From assembly GCA_017616655.1 (NCBI GenBank), contig JAFZXU010000015.1, positions 1 to 32,653 on the forward strand: a stretch of 32,653 nt of DNA. Reading direction: 5' to 3'. The position numbers were made by a program, and so were the translations under genes. The notes beneath the pieces were generated by a model. The model saw only the letters and a program-made list of their open reading frames with translations, made no database searches and had not been told where the DNA came from. Source of the DNA: Bacteroidales bacterium (GTDB lineage Bacteria > Bacteroidota > Bacteroidia > Bacteroidales > UBA932). Positions 24,731 through 32,653 of this stretch are shown one piece after another; within the stretch, counting starts at the first letter, position 1; each line of letters begins with the position of its first letter.

Positions 24731-27700
24731 TCTTCTACTTCGATTACTATGTACTCTTTCTTCTTGCCGGCCTCCGCGAGCGCCTCCGCCGCCTTTCGCT
24801 TGCGCGACATGAACAGCTGGTGGAAGAACTCGCTTGTCTTGTTGAACTCCTTCTGGTAAGAGAAGCCCAGGCCGTTGCGCTGGGAATAGTCAAGGCTGCT
24901 GGTGTACTCGTCTGCCGAATGGCTGAACACCTTGAATCGGAGCTCGCCGCTGTTGTCCAGCTTGAGCTCTATGTCAAGGTCTCCCACCAGGTCTCCGTTG
25001 GCACTCTTGGAGGTGCTGTATTTGCGGTTGCCCAGCGAGCCGCCCACAACCAGGCGGTTGTTGAACAGCTGCGTAGACACGGCTACGTCAAACATATCGG
25101 TCCCGTAATTGTCTTGCTGATATCCAAGGCCTATATCCACCGGGATGTCCAGCTTCTGCAGGATGTTGTTGAGCTGCCCGGCCACTATCTCTCCAACATT
25201 GGAGTAGATCATGTTGCTGCTGTTGACGATACCGGAACTCTCTTCCGGGATGAAGGTTCCGAAGAGCAGCAGCGCCACGAACTGCTTCTGCACCTTGTCT
25301 GTGGTATTCAGAGCGGCGTCCACCGCCATCTTTGTATTGGGTTCCAGGTCCGGAACGTCTATGGAGAAGGAAATCTCCGGGCTGCGGAGCTTGCCTCCTA
25401 TGTTGAGCCCGCATTCCACGTTGCGGCGTGTAGATATGGCCGTAGAGTCTGCCAGAAGCGTACCGAGGGATGTCTTGACGTTATGCACGGCATTGATGTC
25501 CAGCGTGCTTTCCAGCACGTTGCCGTTGAACTTGATGGCGCTGCCCTCCTTGATGTCGAACTCCTTGCTCACGATGCCCGGGATGTTGAAGAGGTACTTG
25601 CCCTTGTTGAGCAGGTAGTCTCCCTTGAGCTGGAATTTCTCCTTGGCGGTGTTGAGGTCCAGCACCACGTCTGCGGTGCCTCCGGCGGTAAGCACGTGGC
25701 CGGATTCCTTGTCTATCTCTACGTTGGCGGTTACGTCGGGCGATACCTTCACGCGGGCATGCACCACCACTCCGGCGTCGGACCTGTGCTTGATTTCCTG
25801 CACTGCAGTTGCGTCGTCTTCGTCTTCTGAGACGGGCTGGGTGAATACCAGCAGGTCTCCTTCCGACGCGGCGGAAGATGCGGAAACGGGCACGTTGACC
25901 AGGCCGTTGCCGGCGCTGTACACGTCTGCGTCTATGCCGAGGGCGTTGAAAGGCCCGCGTATGCGTCCGCTGCCGGAGATCGCAAGGTCTCCGTACACGC
26001 GGATGTGACTCTCCGGCCCGGGAATGTCTATTGCCTTGAGACGGTTCATGTCCAGCGTGGCGTCAATCCTTGGCGACTTGAAGTTGCCAAGTGCCAGAGA
26101 ACCCTGCAGAACGCCCATCCCGCCATACTCGTCCTGAACGCCTATGTTGTTGAATGTAACCGTGTTATTGTCGATTCCGGCTGTGCCGTTGAGCGTATAG
26201 AACACGTTGGTATGCTTGACCCGTCCGCAGAGCCCGTTGAGCCGTATATCGTCGCTGGACAGCACAAGCTTGTCTGTCTTTCCCTTGATGTCGATGCTGC
26301 CGCTTACCTGTCCGCCCACCTGCAGGAGAACGTTCTGCAGGAACGGCGCCAGCACCTTGGCGTCAAGCTCGTCCAGCTTTGCCCTGGCGTCCAGCATTTT
26401 GTTCTTTGTGCCGTACTTGCCGGTGAGCTGCAGGGCCTGCTGATCGCCAAGGGTGTTGAGGATATCGAAGGATATGGTGCGGGTCTTGTCGTCCCAGTCG
26501 CTGTCTATCAGGAAGTCGCCTGCGGGGATGCCGCCTATCGTGAGGCCGTCCACCACCAGTCCTGCAAAGAGGCCCATCTTGGACGGGAGAGGAGACAGCA
26601 GGGTTGCGTCTCCGTCAAGTATTCCGGTAAACTCGGGTATCTTGTCTCCGAGGAATTCGCTCACGAGGCTCAGGTCCAGCTCCCGGAAGTGCATGGAGAG
26701 GGTATCTGCACCCATTCTCTGAAGGCCTCCGTCTATGGAGATGCTCTGTTCGCCGCACGCCATCTCGAATCCGCTTGCATTGAGTTTGCCGGAGGTAAGC
26801 TGCACCAGAGACTCGCTTATCTCCCAGGTGTCTCCCTTGACCGTAATCTGGGAGGGGAGTGTGTTGATGTCTACGACCAGGGAATCCCGGACGTCGCGGG
26901 AGAAGGCGGCGTCTATGTACATCTCGCTGCCGCCGTCCAGCACCTCTGCACTTTCGTAATTGAGTGACATGCCCACGCGGTCTTCCACTGCGTCTGCCAG
27001 GAACGCTACCTTGTTGAACGGCAGATTCCCTATGGCCAGCCGGTCTGCGGCTACGGTGCATCCAAGGCTGCCGTCCAGGTTGCCTATGGAGGCGTCGAAT
27101 CCCTGTGCGCTGATGTTGTTGTACGTGATGCCGGGAGAACTGATGTAGCCCAGCAGCTGGCCGTTCCTGTCCAGGTCGATGTTGACGGCGGTGTTGTTGT
27201 CTATGCTCAGGCCGGGCAGCAGGAAGGCCAGCATGCCTTTGGTCTGATGGAAGATGGCGCTGAACGAGCAGTTGCCCGTAGACAGCGTATCCGATGGCGT
27301 GGTGCCGGGCGCGAAGACGGTGGGCAGGTACCTGTTTACCGTAACCTCCTTGAGGTCGGCAATGAGCCCCTTTATGTTGGACGTGCCGTGGTATTTGGCG
27401 TCGAACGCCTCTGAATTGAGGATCAGGGTGAGGATGTTGCCGCTGATGCGTGCCTGGGACAGGATGTCTCCGATGAGGTAGACGCCGTCGTCCCGGGTGA
27501 GCGTAAGGTCGTTGATGACGATCTGCGCCGGCTCGCTGGGGTCGAGGCCCTGCTCTGCGGAGATGAAGCAGGACACGGCCGATTTGCCGCCGCGCGTGTC
27601 GAGGTTGAGGGTGGCCAGGTCGAGGTCGGTGATTTCTGCCTCTATGCGGCCGGTCTGGTTCTTCCAGTCTACGTTTGCGGTGATGTTGGCAAAGGCGTTG

Positions 27701-29097
27701 GGGTCTGAAGACGAGATGATGGCTTGAAGGGCGGAGCCCATCATCAGCCCGTTCATGCTGATGTCCGAATAATTGTATCCCAGGGCGTTGAGACTGGTGA
27801 TGTCCAGCTTCTCCAGGCGGATAGTGGGTGATGACCCCAACGCGCCGCCCGCCCTGGCGCTGAATGTGCTTGGGCCGAGCGACGGGTTGCCCAGAAGCTT
27901 GCCAAGGTCGAAGTTGGAGCCGGAAACGTCGGCCCTGAACTCTATCGGCTTGCCGGAAACCGTTATGTTGCGCACCGCGGCGTCTACCCTGGCGCTGCCG
28001 ATGCCGGACGTAAGGTGCAGAGCTCCCTTGAGGTCTTTGAGCAGGCCCGAGAAGGTGCCGTTTGCCGTGAATGCGGTGCCTTTGGCGAGTTTTGACAGGT
28101 CTGCGGAAGAATTGAGGTCAGACAGTATCTTTGTAACGGCCTCGGTAGTGAAGCGTACGTCGTGCACCGCACCGTCGAAGTACATCTGCTGCGTCCTGGG
28201 GATGCCGCTGATGGAGCAGTCTATGGTGCCGGAGGCGTCGCACTCTGTGCCGCTGAAGGTAAATCCCTTGACGCTGAAATTGCTTACGGGGCCCTTGAAG
28301 CGGCCGGCGGAAATGTCGGCCTGCAGGGGGCAGTCTTTGAACACGCTGCCGCTGAATGCGCTTATGGAACCGAACACCAGATGGCTCTGGCCAAAGCTTA
28401 TGTCCAGCTCCACGTCTTGCACGAAATTGCCCCAGGCTTTCGGGTTGTCCTCGTAGTTAAGGTCGACCTTCGGGAAATACAGGCTGCTGCCGCAATTGTC
28501 CCGGACCTTTAAGTTTCGGATGTTGGTGTGCCCCATTCCCACCTGGCAGCTGCCGGAGATGTCGTACATCTCGTAGCCGCATTTCTCCCGTATGTCCAGT
28601 TTGTCCACCACGGCGCACATACGGCCGCCACGAAAACTCAGGTCGTGGGCTTTGGCGTCGAACCGCACATCCATGTCCATGAAGTCTATGCCTGTCTCGC
28701 GCGGGACGGGATTGGGCCCCAGGCCCACCATCCTGTAGCGGGCGTTGGTCACGTTGAGCCGATGTACGGAAAACAGGGTGTCCAGCGGCATGGTGGAGTC
28801 TTTGCCGCCTCCGATGCGGAATATGCGGGTGACGTTGGTGGAATACTCTCCGCCCGGCTCTGTGGCAAGCTGGAACAGGACGTCTTTGGCGTCTACGCGG
28901 CCGAGGTGGATGCCGCCGCCCTTGGACAGGAGCGATGCGGGCGACAGTGTAACCGATATCTGGCCTATGCTGGCGAGGGTGTCTATGGTGCCGCAGCCGC
29001 GGCCGTAGCGGTCGGGGCAGGGGTTGTCGTCTATTATGCACACGTCTTTGAGGGTGACGGCATTGAATGGATGCAGGCGGATGGAGCCTATCTCCAC
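24727..29097 (-). CDS. TamB-like translocation/assembly module protein
   Basis: TamB/AsmA-type proteins bridge inner and outer membranes and help lipid transport or outer membrane protein assembly. From the first conventional start (GTG 29097) the protein has 1456 residues. Repetitive beta-rich stretches fill the middle. The C-terminal TamB domain is recognisable by GDYLLNKGKYLFNIPGIVSKEF, IKFNGNVLESTLDI and KQFVALLLFGTFIPEESSG, then DIGLGYQQDN. The frame stays open upstream of the GTG for about 50 codons encoding the expected N-terminal membrane helix, so the true start is probably further upstream (see 29098-29247). It is the first gene of an operon with folB, mtaB and the PhnP-like gene. 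Confidence 0.85.
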   Translation of the reverse strand: MEIGSIRLHPFNAVTLKDVCIIDDNPCPDRYGRGCGTIDTLASIGQISVTLSPASLLSKGGGIHLGRVDAKDVLFQLATEPGGEYSTNVTRIFRIGGGKDSTMPLDTLFSVHRLNVTNARYRMVGLGPNPVPRETGIDFMDMDVRFDAKAHDLSFRGGRMCAVVDKLDIREKCGYEMYDISGSCQVGMGHTNIRNLKVRDNCGSSLYFPKVDLNYEDNPKAWGNFVQDVELDISFGQSHLVFGSISAFSGSVFKDCPLQADISAGRFKGPVSNFSVKGFTFSGTECDASGTIDCSISGIPRTQQMYFDGAVHDVRFTTEAVTKILSDLNSSADLSKLAKGTAFTANGTFSGLLKDLKGALHLTSGIGSARVDAAVRNITVSGKPIEFRADVSGSNFDLGKLLGNPSLGPSTFSARAGGALGSSPTIRLEKLDITSLNALGYNYSDISMNGLMMGSALQAIISSSDPNAFANITANVDWKNQTGRIEAEITDLDLATLNLDTRGGKSAVSCFISAEQGLDPSEPAQIVINDLTLTRDDGVYLIGDILSQARISGNILTLILNSEAFDAKYHGTSNIKGLIADLKEVTVNRYLPTVFAPGTTPSDTLSTGNCSFSAIFHQTKGMLAFLLPGLSIDNNTAVNIDLDRNGQLLGYISSPGITYNNISAQGFDASIGNLDGSLGCTVAADRLAIGNLPFNKVAFLADAVEDRVGMSLNYESAEVLDGGSEMYIDAAFSRDVRDSLVVDINTLPSQITVKGDTWEISESLVQLTSGKLNASGFEMACGEQSISIDGGLQRMGADTLSMHFRELDLSLVSEFLGDKIPEFTGILDGDATLLSPLPSKMGLFAGLVVDGLTIGGIPAGDFLIDSDWDDKTRTISFDILNTLGDQQALQLTGKYGTKNKMLDARAKLDELDAKVLAPFLQNVLLQVGGQVSGSIDIKGKTDKLVLSSDDIRLNGLCGRVKHTNVFYTLNGTAGIDNNTVTFNNIGVQDEYGGMGVLQGSLALGNFKSPRIDATLDMNRLKAIDIPGPESHIRVYGDLAISGSGRIRGPFNALGIDADVYSAGNGLVNVPVSASSAASEGDLLVFTQPVSEDEDDATAVQEIKHRSDAGVVVHARVKVSPDVTANVEIDKESGHVLTAGGTADVVLDLNTAKEKFQLKGDYLLNKGKYLFNIPGIVSKEFDIKEGSAIKFNGNVLESTLDINAVHNVKTSLGTLLADSTAISTRRNVECGLNIGGKLRSPEISFSIDVPDLEPNTKMAVDAALNTTDKVQKQFVALLLFGTFIPEESSGIVNSSNMIYSNVGEIVAGQLNNILQKLDIPVDIGLGYQQDNYGTDMFDVAVSTQLFNNRLVVGGSLGNRKYSTSKSANGDLVGDLDIELKLDNSGELRFKVFSHSADEYTSSLDYSQRNGLGFSYQKEFNKTSEFFHQLFMSRKRKAAEALAEAGKKKEYIVIEVEE

Positions 29098-29247
29098 GCG
29101 GCCGTCTATGGCCTCCTGCAGCTTGCCGGTGGCATATCTGGCAAGACCTGTCTGTACCGCAGGCAGCTGCAGGACAAAGAGCCCGCAGAGCAGCAGTACT
29201 ACCAGGAACCCGACTATGCGGGCGATTATATATCTTGCCTTAGCGAT
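29098..29247 (-). other. likely N-terminal extension of the TamB-like gene, without a standard start codon
   Basis: Read in the TamB frame this encodes IAKARYIIARIVGF, a hydrophobic LVVLLLCGLFVLQLP helix, then VQTGLARYATGKLQEAIDGR. That is the membrane anchor and first segment expected for this family. There is no in-frame ATG, GTG or TTG between the predicted transcript start (about 29264) and GTG 29097. ATC 29247, other ATA or ATC codons, or CTG 29205 would have to serve. A sequence error is the alternative. Confidence 0.6.
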
Positions 29248-29269
29248 GACTAATAGTGTGTTTAACCTA

Positions 29270-29277
29270 CAAATTTA
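29270..29277 (-). promoter_or_regulatory. -7 element of the TamB-like operon promoter
   Basis: On the minus strand this reads TAAATTTG, matching TAnnTTTG, in the AT-rich gap between the TamB-like gene and tsaD. No clear -33 TTTG is seen. Confidence 0.5.
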
Positions 29278-29289
29278 ATAATTATTTAC

Positions 29290-29297
29290 TAAATTTG
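29290..29297 (+). promoter_or_regulatory. -7 element of the tsaD promoter
   Basis: TAAATTTG matches TAnnTTTG, 22 bases before ATG 29320, and is divergent from the element at 29270-29277. It probably drives tsaD, gdhA and the gene at the right edge. Confidence 0.55.
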
Positions 29298-29319
29298 CGG
29301 TTGCGAAAGGCTATTTCGA

Positions 29320-30342
29320 ATGGCAGACATCATCCTTGGCATAGAATCCTCCTGCGACGACACATCCGCCGCCGTTATCCGCGACGGCTGGCTGCTTTCC
29401 AACGTAATAGCAAGCCAGGACGTCCACAAAGCCTATGGCGGAGTGGTGCCGGAGCTTGCCTCCCGCGCCCACGAGCTCAACATAGTGCCCGTGGTGAGCG
29501 AGGCCCTGAGCCGCGCCGGCGTGCAGCCCGCAGACCTCACCGCCATTGCCTTTACCCGCGGCCCCGGCCTGCTCGGCTCGCTGCTCGTCGGCACTTCGTT
29601 CGCCAAGGCGCTCGGCCTCGCGCTGGATATCCCCATAATCATGGTCAACCACCTCCAGGGGCACATCCTGGCAGATTTCATCAAGGAACCGGGCGTAGAG
29701 GTACGCCAGCCGGCGTTCCCGTACCTGTGCCTGCTGGTCAGCGGCGGCAACTCCCAGATAGTGCGCGTAGACGGCCCCCTTGAGTACACCATCCTCGGCC
29801 AGACCATAGACGATGCTGTGGGCGAGGCATTCGACAAATGCTCCAAGATGATGGGCCTCGGCTATCCCGGAGGCCCGGTCATAGACCGCCTTGCAAAGGA
29901 GGGCAACCCCAGGCGCTTCAAGTTCGCCAAGCCCCGCATCCCCGGGCTGGATTATTCCTTCAGCGGCATCAAAACGTCTCTCCTCTACTTTGTGAGGGAC
30001 GAGATGGCCAAAGATCCCGATTTCCTGCAGAACAACAAAGAAGACATCTGCGCATCGTTCCAGAACACCCTGGTGGACATCCTGCTGGACAAACTGGTCA
30101 AGGCCGCCCGCCAAACGGGTATCAAGGATATCACCATAGGCGGCGGCGTGAGCGCCAACAGCTGTCTGAGGGGGCGCATAGAGGCAGAGGGCCGCAAGCG
30201 CGGGTGGCGTACATTCCTTCCGCCTTTCAAGTTTACCACAGACAATGCGGCAATGATAGCCATAGCCGGATACTTCCGCTACCAGGCAGGGGAGAGCACC
30301 CCTCTTGACGTAGCTCCGGTGTCCCGTATGGCGAATTTTTAA
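29320..30342 (+). CDS. tsaD: tRNA N6-adenosine threonylcarbamoyltransferase
   Basis: TsaD transfers the threonylcarbamoyl group to A37 of ANN-decoding tRNAs, with TsaB and TsaE. The 340-residue protein starts ILGIESSCDDTSAAV and has VVPELASRAHELNIVPV, the metal ligands H111 and H115 (NHLQGH), the nucleotide loop LLVSGGNSQI, and the C-terminal TDNAAMIAIAG with the conserved Asp. Length is typical. MtaB, which modifies the product, is encoded about 5 kb away on the other strand. Confidence 0.96.
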   Translation: MADIILGIESSCDDTSAAVIRDGWLLSNVIASQDVHKAYGGVVPELASRAHELNIVPVVSEALSRAGVQPADLTAIAFTRGPGLLGSLLVGTSFAKALGLALDIPIIMVNHLQGHILADFIKEPGVEVRQPAFPYLCLLVSGGNSQIVRVDGPLEYTILGQTIDDAVGEAFDKCSKMMGLGYPGGPVIDRLAKEGNPRRFKFAKPRIPGLDYSFSGIKTSLLYFVRDEMAKDPDFLQNNKEDICASFQNTLVDILLDKLVKAARQTGIKDITIGGGVSANSCLRGRIEAEGRKRGWRTFLPPFKFTTDNAAMIAIAGYFRYQAGESTPLDVAPVSRMANF

Positions 30343-30353
30343 TACGGTTAGTT

Positions 30354-31709
30354 ATGAGTAGTTTTACAGACAAGTACACCGCCTCCTTCATGTCGGGCCT
30401 TATTGCCCGCAATCCCGGAGAGACTGAATTCCATCAGGCGGTAAGCGAGGTCCTCGGCAGCGTGGCCCCCACTTTGGAGGCCTATCCCTACCTGCTGGAC
30501 GCCAAGATCATGGAGCGTATGACGGAGCCCGAGCGCGTGATCATGTTCCGCGTCCCCTGGATGGACGACAGCGGAGAGATCCAGATCAACCGCGGCTTCC
30601 GGGTGCAGATGAACAGCGCCATCGGCCCCTACAAGGGCGGCATCCGTTTCCATCCCAGCGTCAACCTCAGCATCATGAAGTTCCTCGCCTTCGAGCAGAC
30701 CTTCAAGAACGCCCTCACAACCCTTCCTATGGGCGGCGCCAAGGGCGGTTCCGACTTCAACCCCCGCGGCAAGTCGGATGCGGAAGTCATGCGCTTCTGC
30801 CAGAGCTTCATGACCGAGCTCCAGCGCCACATAGGCCAGGATACGGACGTTCCTGCGGGCGATATAGGCGTGGGCGGCCGTGAGATAGGCTTCCTGTTCG
30901 GCCAGTACAAGCGCCTGCGAGACGAGTTCTCCGGCACCCTCACAGGCAAGGGCTTTGCCTGGGGAGGCAGTCTCCTGCGCCCGGAGGCCACCGGCTACGG
31001 CGTATGCTATTTTGCCCAGCAGATGCTCGCTACCCGCGGCGAGGGCTTCGAGGGCAAAACCGTTGTGGTTTCGGGAGCCGGCAACGTGGCCCAGTACGCC
31101 GCCCAGAAGGCGATGAGGCTCGGTGCCAAGGTCGTTACCATGTCCGATTCCGACGGTTACATCTACGACCCCGACGGCCTCGACGAAGAGAAGATGGCCT
31201 ATATCTTCCGCCTCAAGAATGTTCTGCGAGGCCGTATCAAGGAATACGTAACTGAATATCCCACAGCAAAATACGTTGCGGGGGAGAAACCCTGGCGCGT
31301 CAAGTGCGACATCGCCCTCCCTTGCGCCACCCAGAACGAGCTGGACGCCGACGGCGCCCGTGCCCTTGTTCAGAACGGCTGCATCTGCGTAACCGAGGGT
31401 GCAAACATGCCTACCACGCCGGAGGCGATAGAAATCATACAGGGAGCAAAGCTCCTGTATTCGCCCGGCAAGGCGTCCAACGCCGGCGGAGTGGCAACGT
31501 CGGGCCTTGAGATGACCCAGAACTCCATCCGCCAGAAATGGACTGCGGAAGAGGTCGATTCCCACCTGCGCCGCATAATGTCCGACATCCATGCCGCCTG
31601 CCTCAAGTACGGCACCGGAGAAGACGGCTACATCAACTACGTCAAGGGCGCCAACGTCGCATCCTTCCTCAAGGTTGCCGGCGCAATGATGGACCAAGGC
31701 CTCGTTTAA
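30354..31709 (+). CDS. gdhA: glutamate dehydrogenase (NADP type)
   Basis: This enzyme assimilates ammonia by reductive amination of 2-oxoglutarate. The 451-residue protein is the small hexameric class I type, with GPYKGGIRFHPSVN, the catalytic Lys segment PMGGAKGGSDFNP (K130), TDVPAGDIGVGGREIG, the nucleotide fold VVVSGAGNVAQYAAQKA and SDSDGYI. The last suggests NADP(H) use, by analogy. It begins 11 bases after tsaD with no promoter in between, so it probably shares a transcript. A 449-codon open frame on the opposite strand is a shadow. Confidence 0.95.
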   Translation: MSSFTDKYTASFMSGLIARNPGETEFHQAVSEVLGSVAPTLEAYPYLLDAKIMERMTEPERVIMFRVPWMDDSGEIQINRGFRVQMNSAIGPYKGGIRFHPSVNLSIMKFLAFEQTFKNALTTLPMGGAKGGSDFNPRGKSDAEVMRFCQSFMTELQRHIGQDTDVPAGDIGVGGREIGFLFGQYKRLRDEFSGTLTGKGFAWGGSLLRPEATGYGVCYFAQQMLATRGEGFEGKTVVVSGAGNVAQYAAQKAMRLGAKVVTMSDSDGYIYDPDGLDEEKMAYIFRLKNVLRGRIKEYVTEYPTAKYVAGEKPWRVKCDIALPCATQNELDADGARALVQNGCICVTEGANMPTTPEAIEIIQGAKLLYSPGKASNAGGVATSGLEMTQNSIRQKWTAEEVDSHLRRIMSDIHAACLKYGTGEDGYINYVKGANVASFLKVAGAMMDQGLV

Positions 31710-31715
31710 GACCGT

Positions 31716-32653
31716 ATGGAAGACAGCAAGACCCTGATGGCCAAAAGGATACGCAGTATCCTCCTGGTTTGCAACAGCTACGATTCCTTCTCTCTGGAGG
31801 AGGACGGGCGCATAGATACCCAGATAGCCCGCGAATACGCCGACCTCAATCTCAGCAACCCGCCCCGGATCCGCCGTGCTGCCAGCACGTCCGAGGCTCT
31901 GGCGCTGCTCGAGGGAGGGGAGCGCTTCGACCTCGTAATCACTATGTACTACGTGGGAGAGGTGAGCGTGTTCGATTTTGCAACCAGGGCCAAGGAACTG
32001 GATTCCGGGATGCCCATAGTCCTGCTGTCGTCATTCTCCCGCGAGGTTTACCGCCGCATACAGGAAGAAGCCTGTACCAGCATAGATTATGTATTCTGCT
32101 GGAATTACAACACAGACCTCATCATCGCCATAATCAAGCTTCTGGAAGACAGCCTCAACGCAGACACAGACATACTCGAATATGGCGTGCAGGCCATCCT
32201 GCTGGTGGAAGATTCCATAAAGTACTATTCCACCTATCTGCCGGCGCTCTACAACATGGTGCTCCAGCAGAACACCAAGGCCATCAAGGACGCCCTCAAC
32301 GAGCAGCAGCAGATACTGCGCAAGCGCTCCCGCCCCAAGATACTTATGGCAACCAACTATGCCGACGCCCTGGATTACTACGAGCGCTATAAGGACAACC
32401 TGCTCGGCATAATCTCCGACGTAGGCTTTGTGATGCACAAAGGAGACAAACCTTCCTCCGAGAAGCTGGACGCCGGCGTGCAGCTCTGCCGCGTCGTGCG
32501 CGCAGACAATCCGCGTATGCCGTTCCTGATGCAGTCTTCCCAGGCCAGCATGAGGCAGGTTGCCGCCAAACTCAAGGTGGGCTTCCTTCTCAAACAGTCC
32601 AAGACCCTCACCCAGGAACTGGGCGAATACCTCGAGCGTGAATTCGGCTTCGG
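31716..32653 (+). CDS. N-terminal part of a protein with two receiver-like domains, probably a Bacteroidetes PEP/pyruvate-binding (PEP synthase-like) protein; partial
   Basis: About 312 codons are visible before the window ends. Residues about 12-140 form a receiver-like fold (RIRSILLVCNSYDSFSLEEDG, DLVITMYYVGEV, PIVLLSSFS). A second follows at about 160-310 (AILLVEDSIKYYSTYLP, KILMATNYADAL, LGIISDVGFVMHKGD, PFLMQSSQ, GFLLKQSKTL), with an Asp where phosphorylation would occur and a Lys in the right place. From memory this arrangement begins large Bacteroidetes proteins annotated as phosphoenolpyruvate synthase. The catalytic part is beyond the window, so this is an inference. It starts 6 bases after gdhA. 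Confidence 0.7.
   Translation, partial: MEDSKTLMAKRIRSILLVCNSYDSFSLEEDGRIDTQIAREYADLNLSNPPRIRRAASTSEALALLEGGERFDLVITMYYVGEVSVFDFATRAKELDSGMPIVLLSSFSREVYRRIQEEACTSIDYVFCWNYNTDLIIAIIKLLEDSLNADTDILEYGVQAILLVEDSIKYYSTYLPALYNMVLQQNTKAIKDALNEQQQILRKRSRPKILMATNYADALDYYERYKDNLLGIISDVGFVMHKGDKPSSEKLDAGVQLCRVVRADNPRMPFLMQSSQASMRQVAAKLKVGFLLKQSKTLTQELGEYLEREFGF

Noticed and set aside
24820-26967. Long plus-strand frames (336 and 320 codons) opposite the TamB-like gene
   Set aside because: Shadows of the TamB-like coding sequence, with no promoter or motif.
30348-31697. 449-codon open frame antisense to gdhA
   Set aside because: It mirrors gdhA almost exactly. Such frames arise from GC-rich codon bias, and the translation has no recognisable motif.
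1-32653. CRISPR arrays, tRNA or rRNA genes, transposases, prophage genes
   Set aside because: I looked in the few gaps and on both strands and saw no regularly spaced repeats, cloverleaf-like sequences, rRNA stretches or mobile-element proteins.

Overview
The window is a compact, gene-dense piece of a Bacteroidetes chromosome, most likely order Bacteroidales. I infer this from the many promoters of the Bacteroidetes type (TAnnTTTG at about -7), the SusD-type surface lipoprotein, the TamB-like, AddAB-like and short RsmI-like proteins, and the tandem receiver-like start of a PEP/pyruvate-binding protein. Coding is dense, mostly GC-rich, with many 4-base ATGA overlaps. I see no rRNA, tRNA, CRISPR array, transposase or phage gene.

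Layout. (1) 1-7453, minus strand: pgi, an AddB-like nuclease, an AddA-like helicase-nuclease, and the start of a secreted protein that runs off the left edge. (2) 7504-12937, plus strand: a pyrimidine operon pyrC-pyrK-pyrD-pyrF-pyrE-pyrB, covering every step of UMP synthesis except carbamoyl phosphate synthesis. It starts with a promoter, a 12-codon leader ORF and a hairpin plus T9 terminator ending just before pyrC, which looks like an attenuator. Its pyrB carries the zinc domain of the regulatory chain PyrI as a C-terminal fusion. (3) 12941-15951, minus strand: a 39-residue ORF followed by a 959-residue chimeric lipoprotein (fimbrillin-like region, EF-hand loop, leucine-rich repeats, SusD), with no SusC in the window. 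(4) 16026-17435, plus: YitT-like and YqaA-like membrane proteins. (5) 17426-19329, minus: pckA and a small membrane protein. (6) 19571-22134, plus: an RsmI-like methyltransferase and recQ. (7) 22138 to about 29250, minus: a TamB-like protein, folB, mtaB and a PhnP-like hydrolase. (8) 29320 to the right edge, plus: tsaD, gdhA, and the N-terminal part of a protein with two receiver-like domains.

The most unusual feature is a pair of palindromic elements (19408-19555 and 23921-24044). Each has long inverted arms (22 bp and 28 bp) whose sequence differs between the copies. Each also has a core of exactly 43 nt between an identical 13-mer and the right arm. One copy lies between pckA and rsmI. The other sits in-frame inside mtaB, where it is translated as part of the protein. 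This recalls in-frame palindromic elements known from Rickettsia. The pyrimidine leader and the PyrB-zinc-domain fusion are the next most notable points.

Functional links: TsaD takes part in making t6A in tRNA and MtaB adds the methylthio group to t6A. Pgi and PckA serve central carbon flow and GdhA nitrogen assimilation. AddA-like and AddB-like proteins form a double-strand-break repair pair, with RecQ as a second DNA repair helicase.
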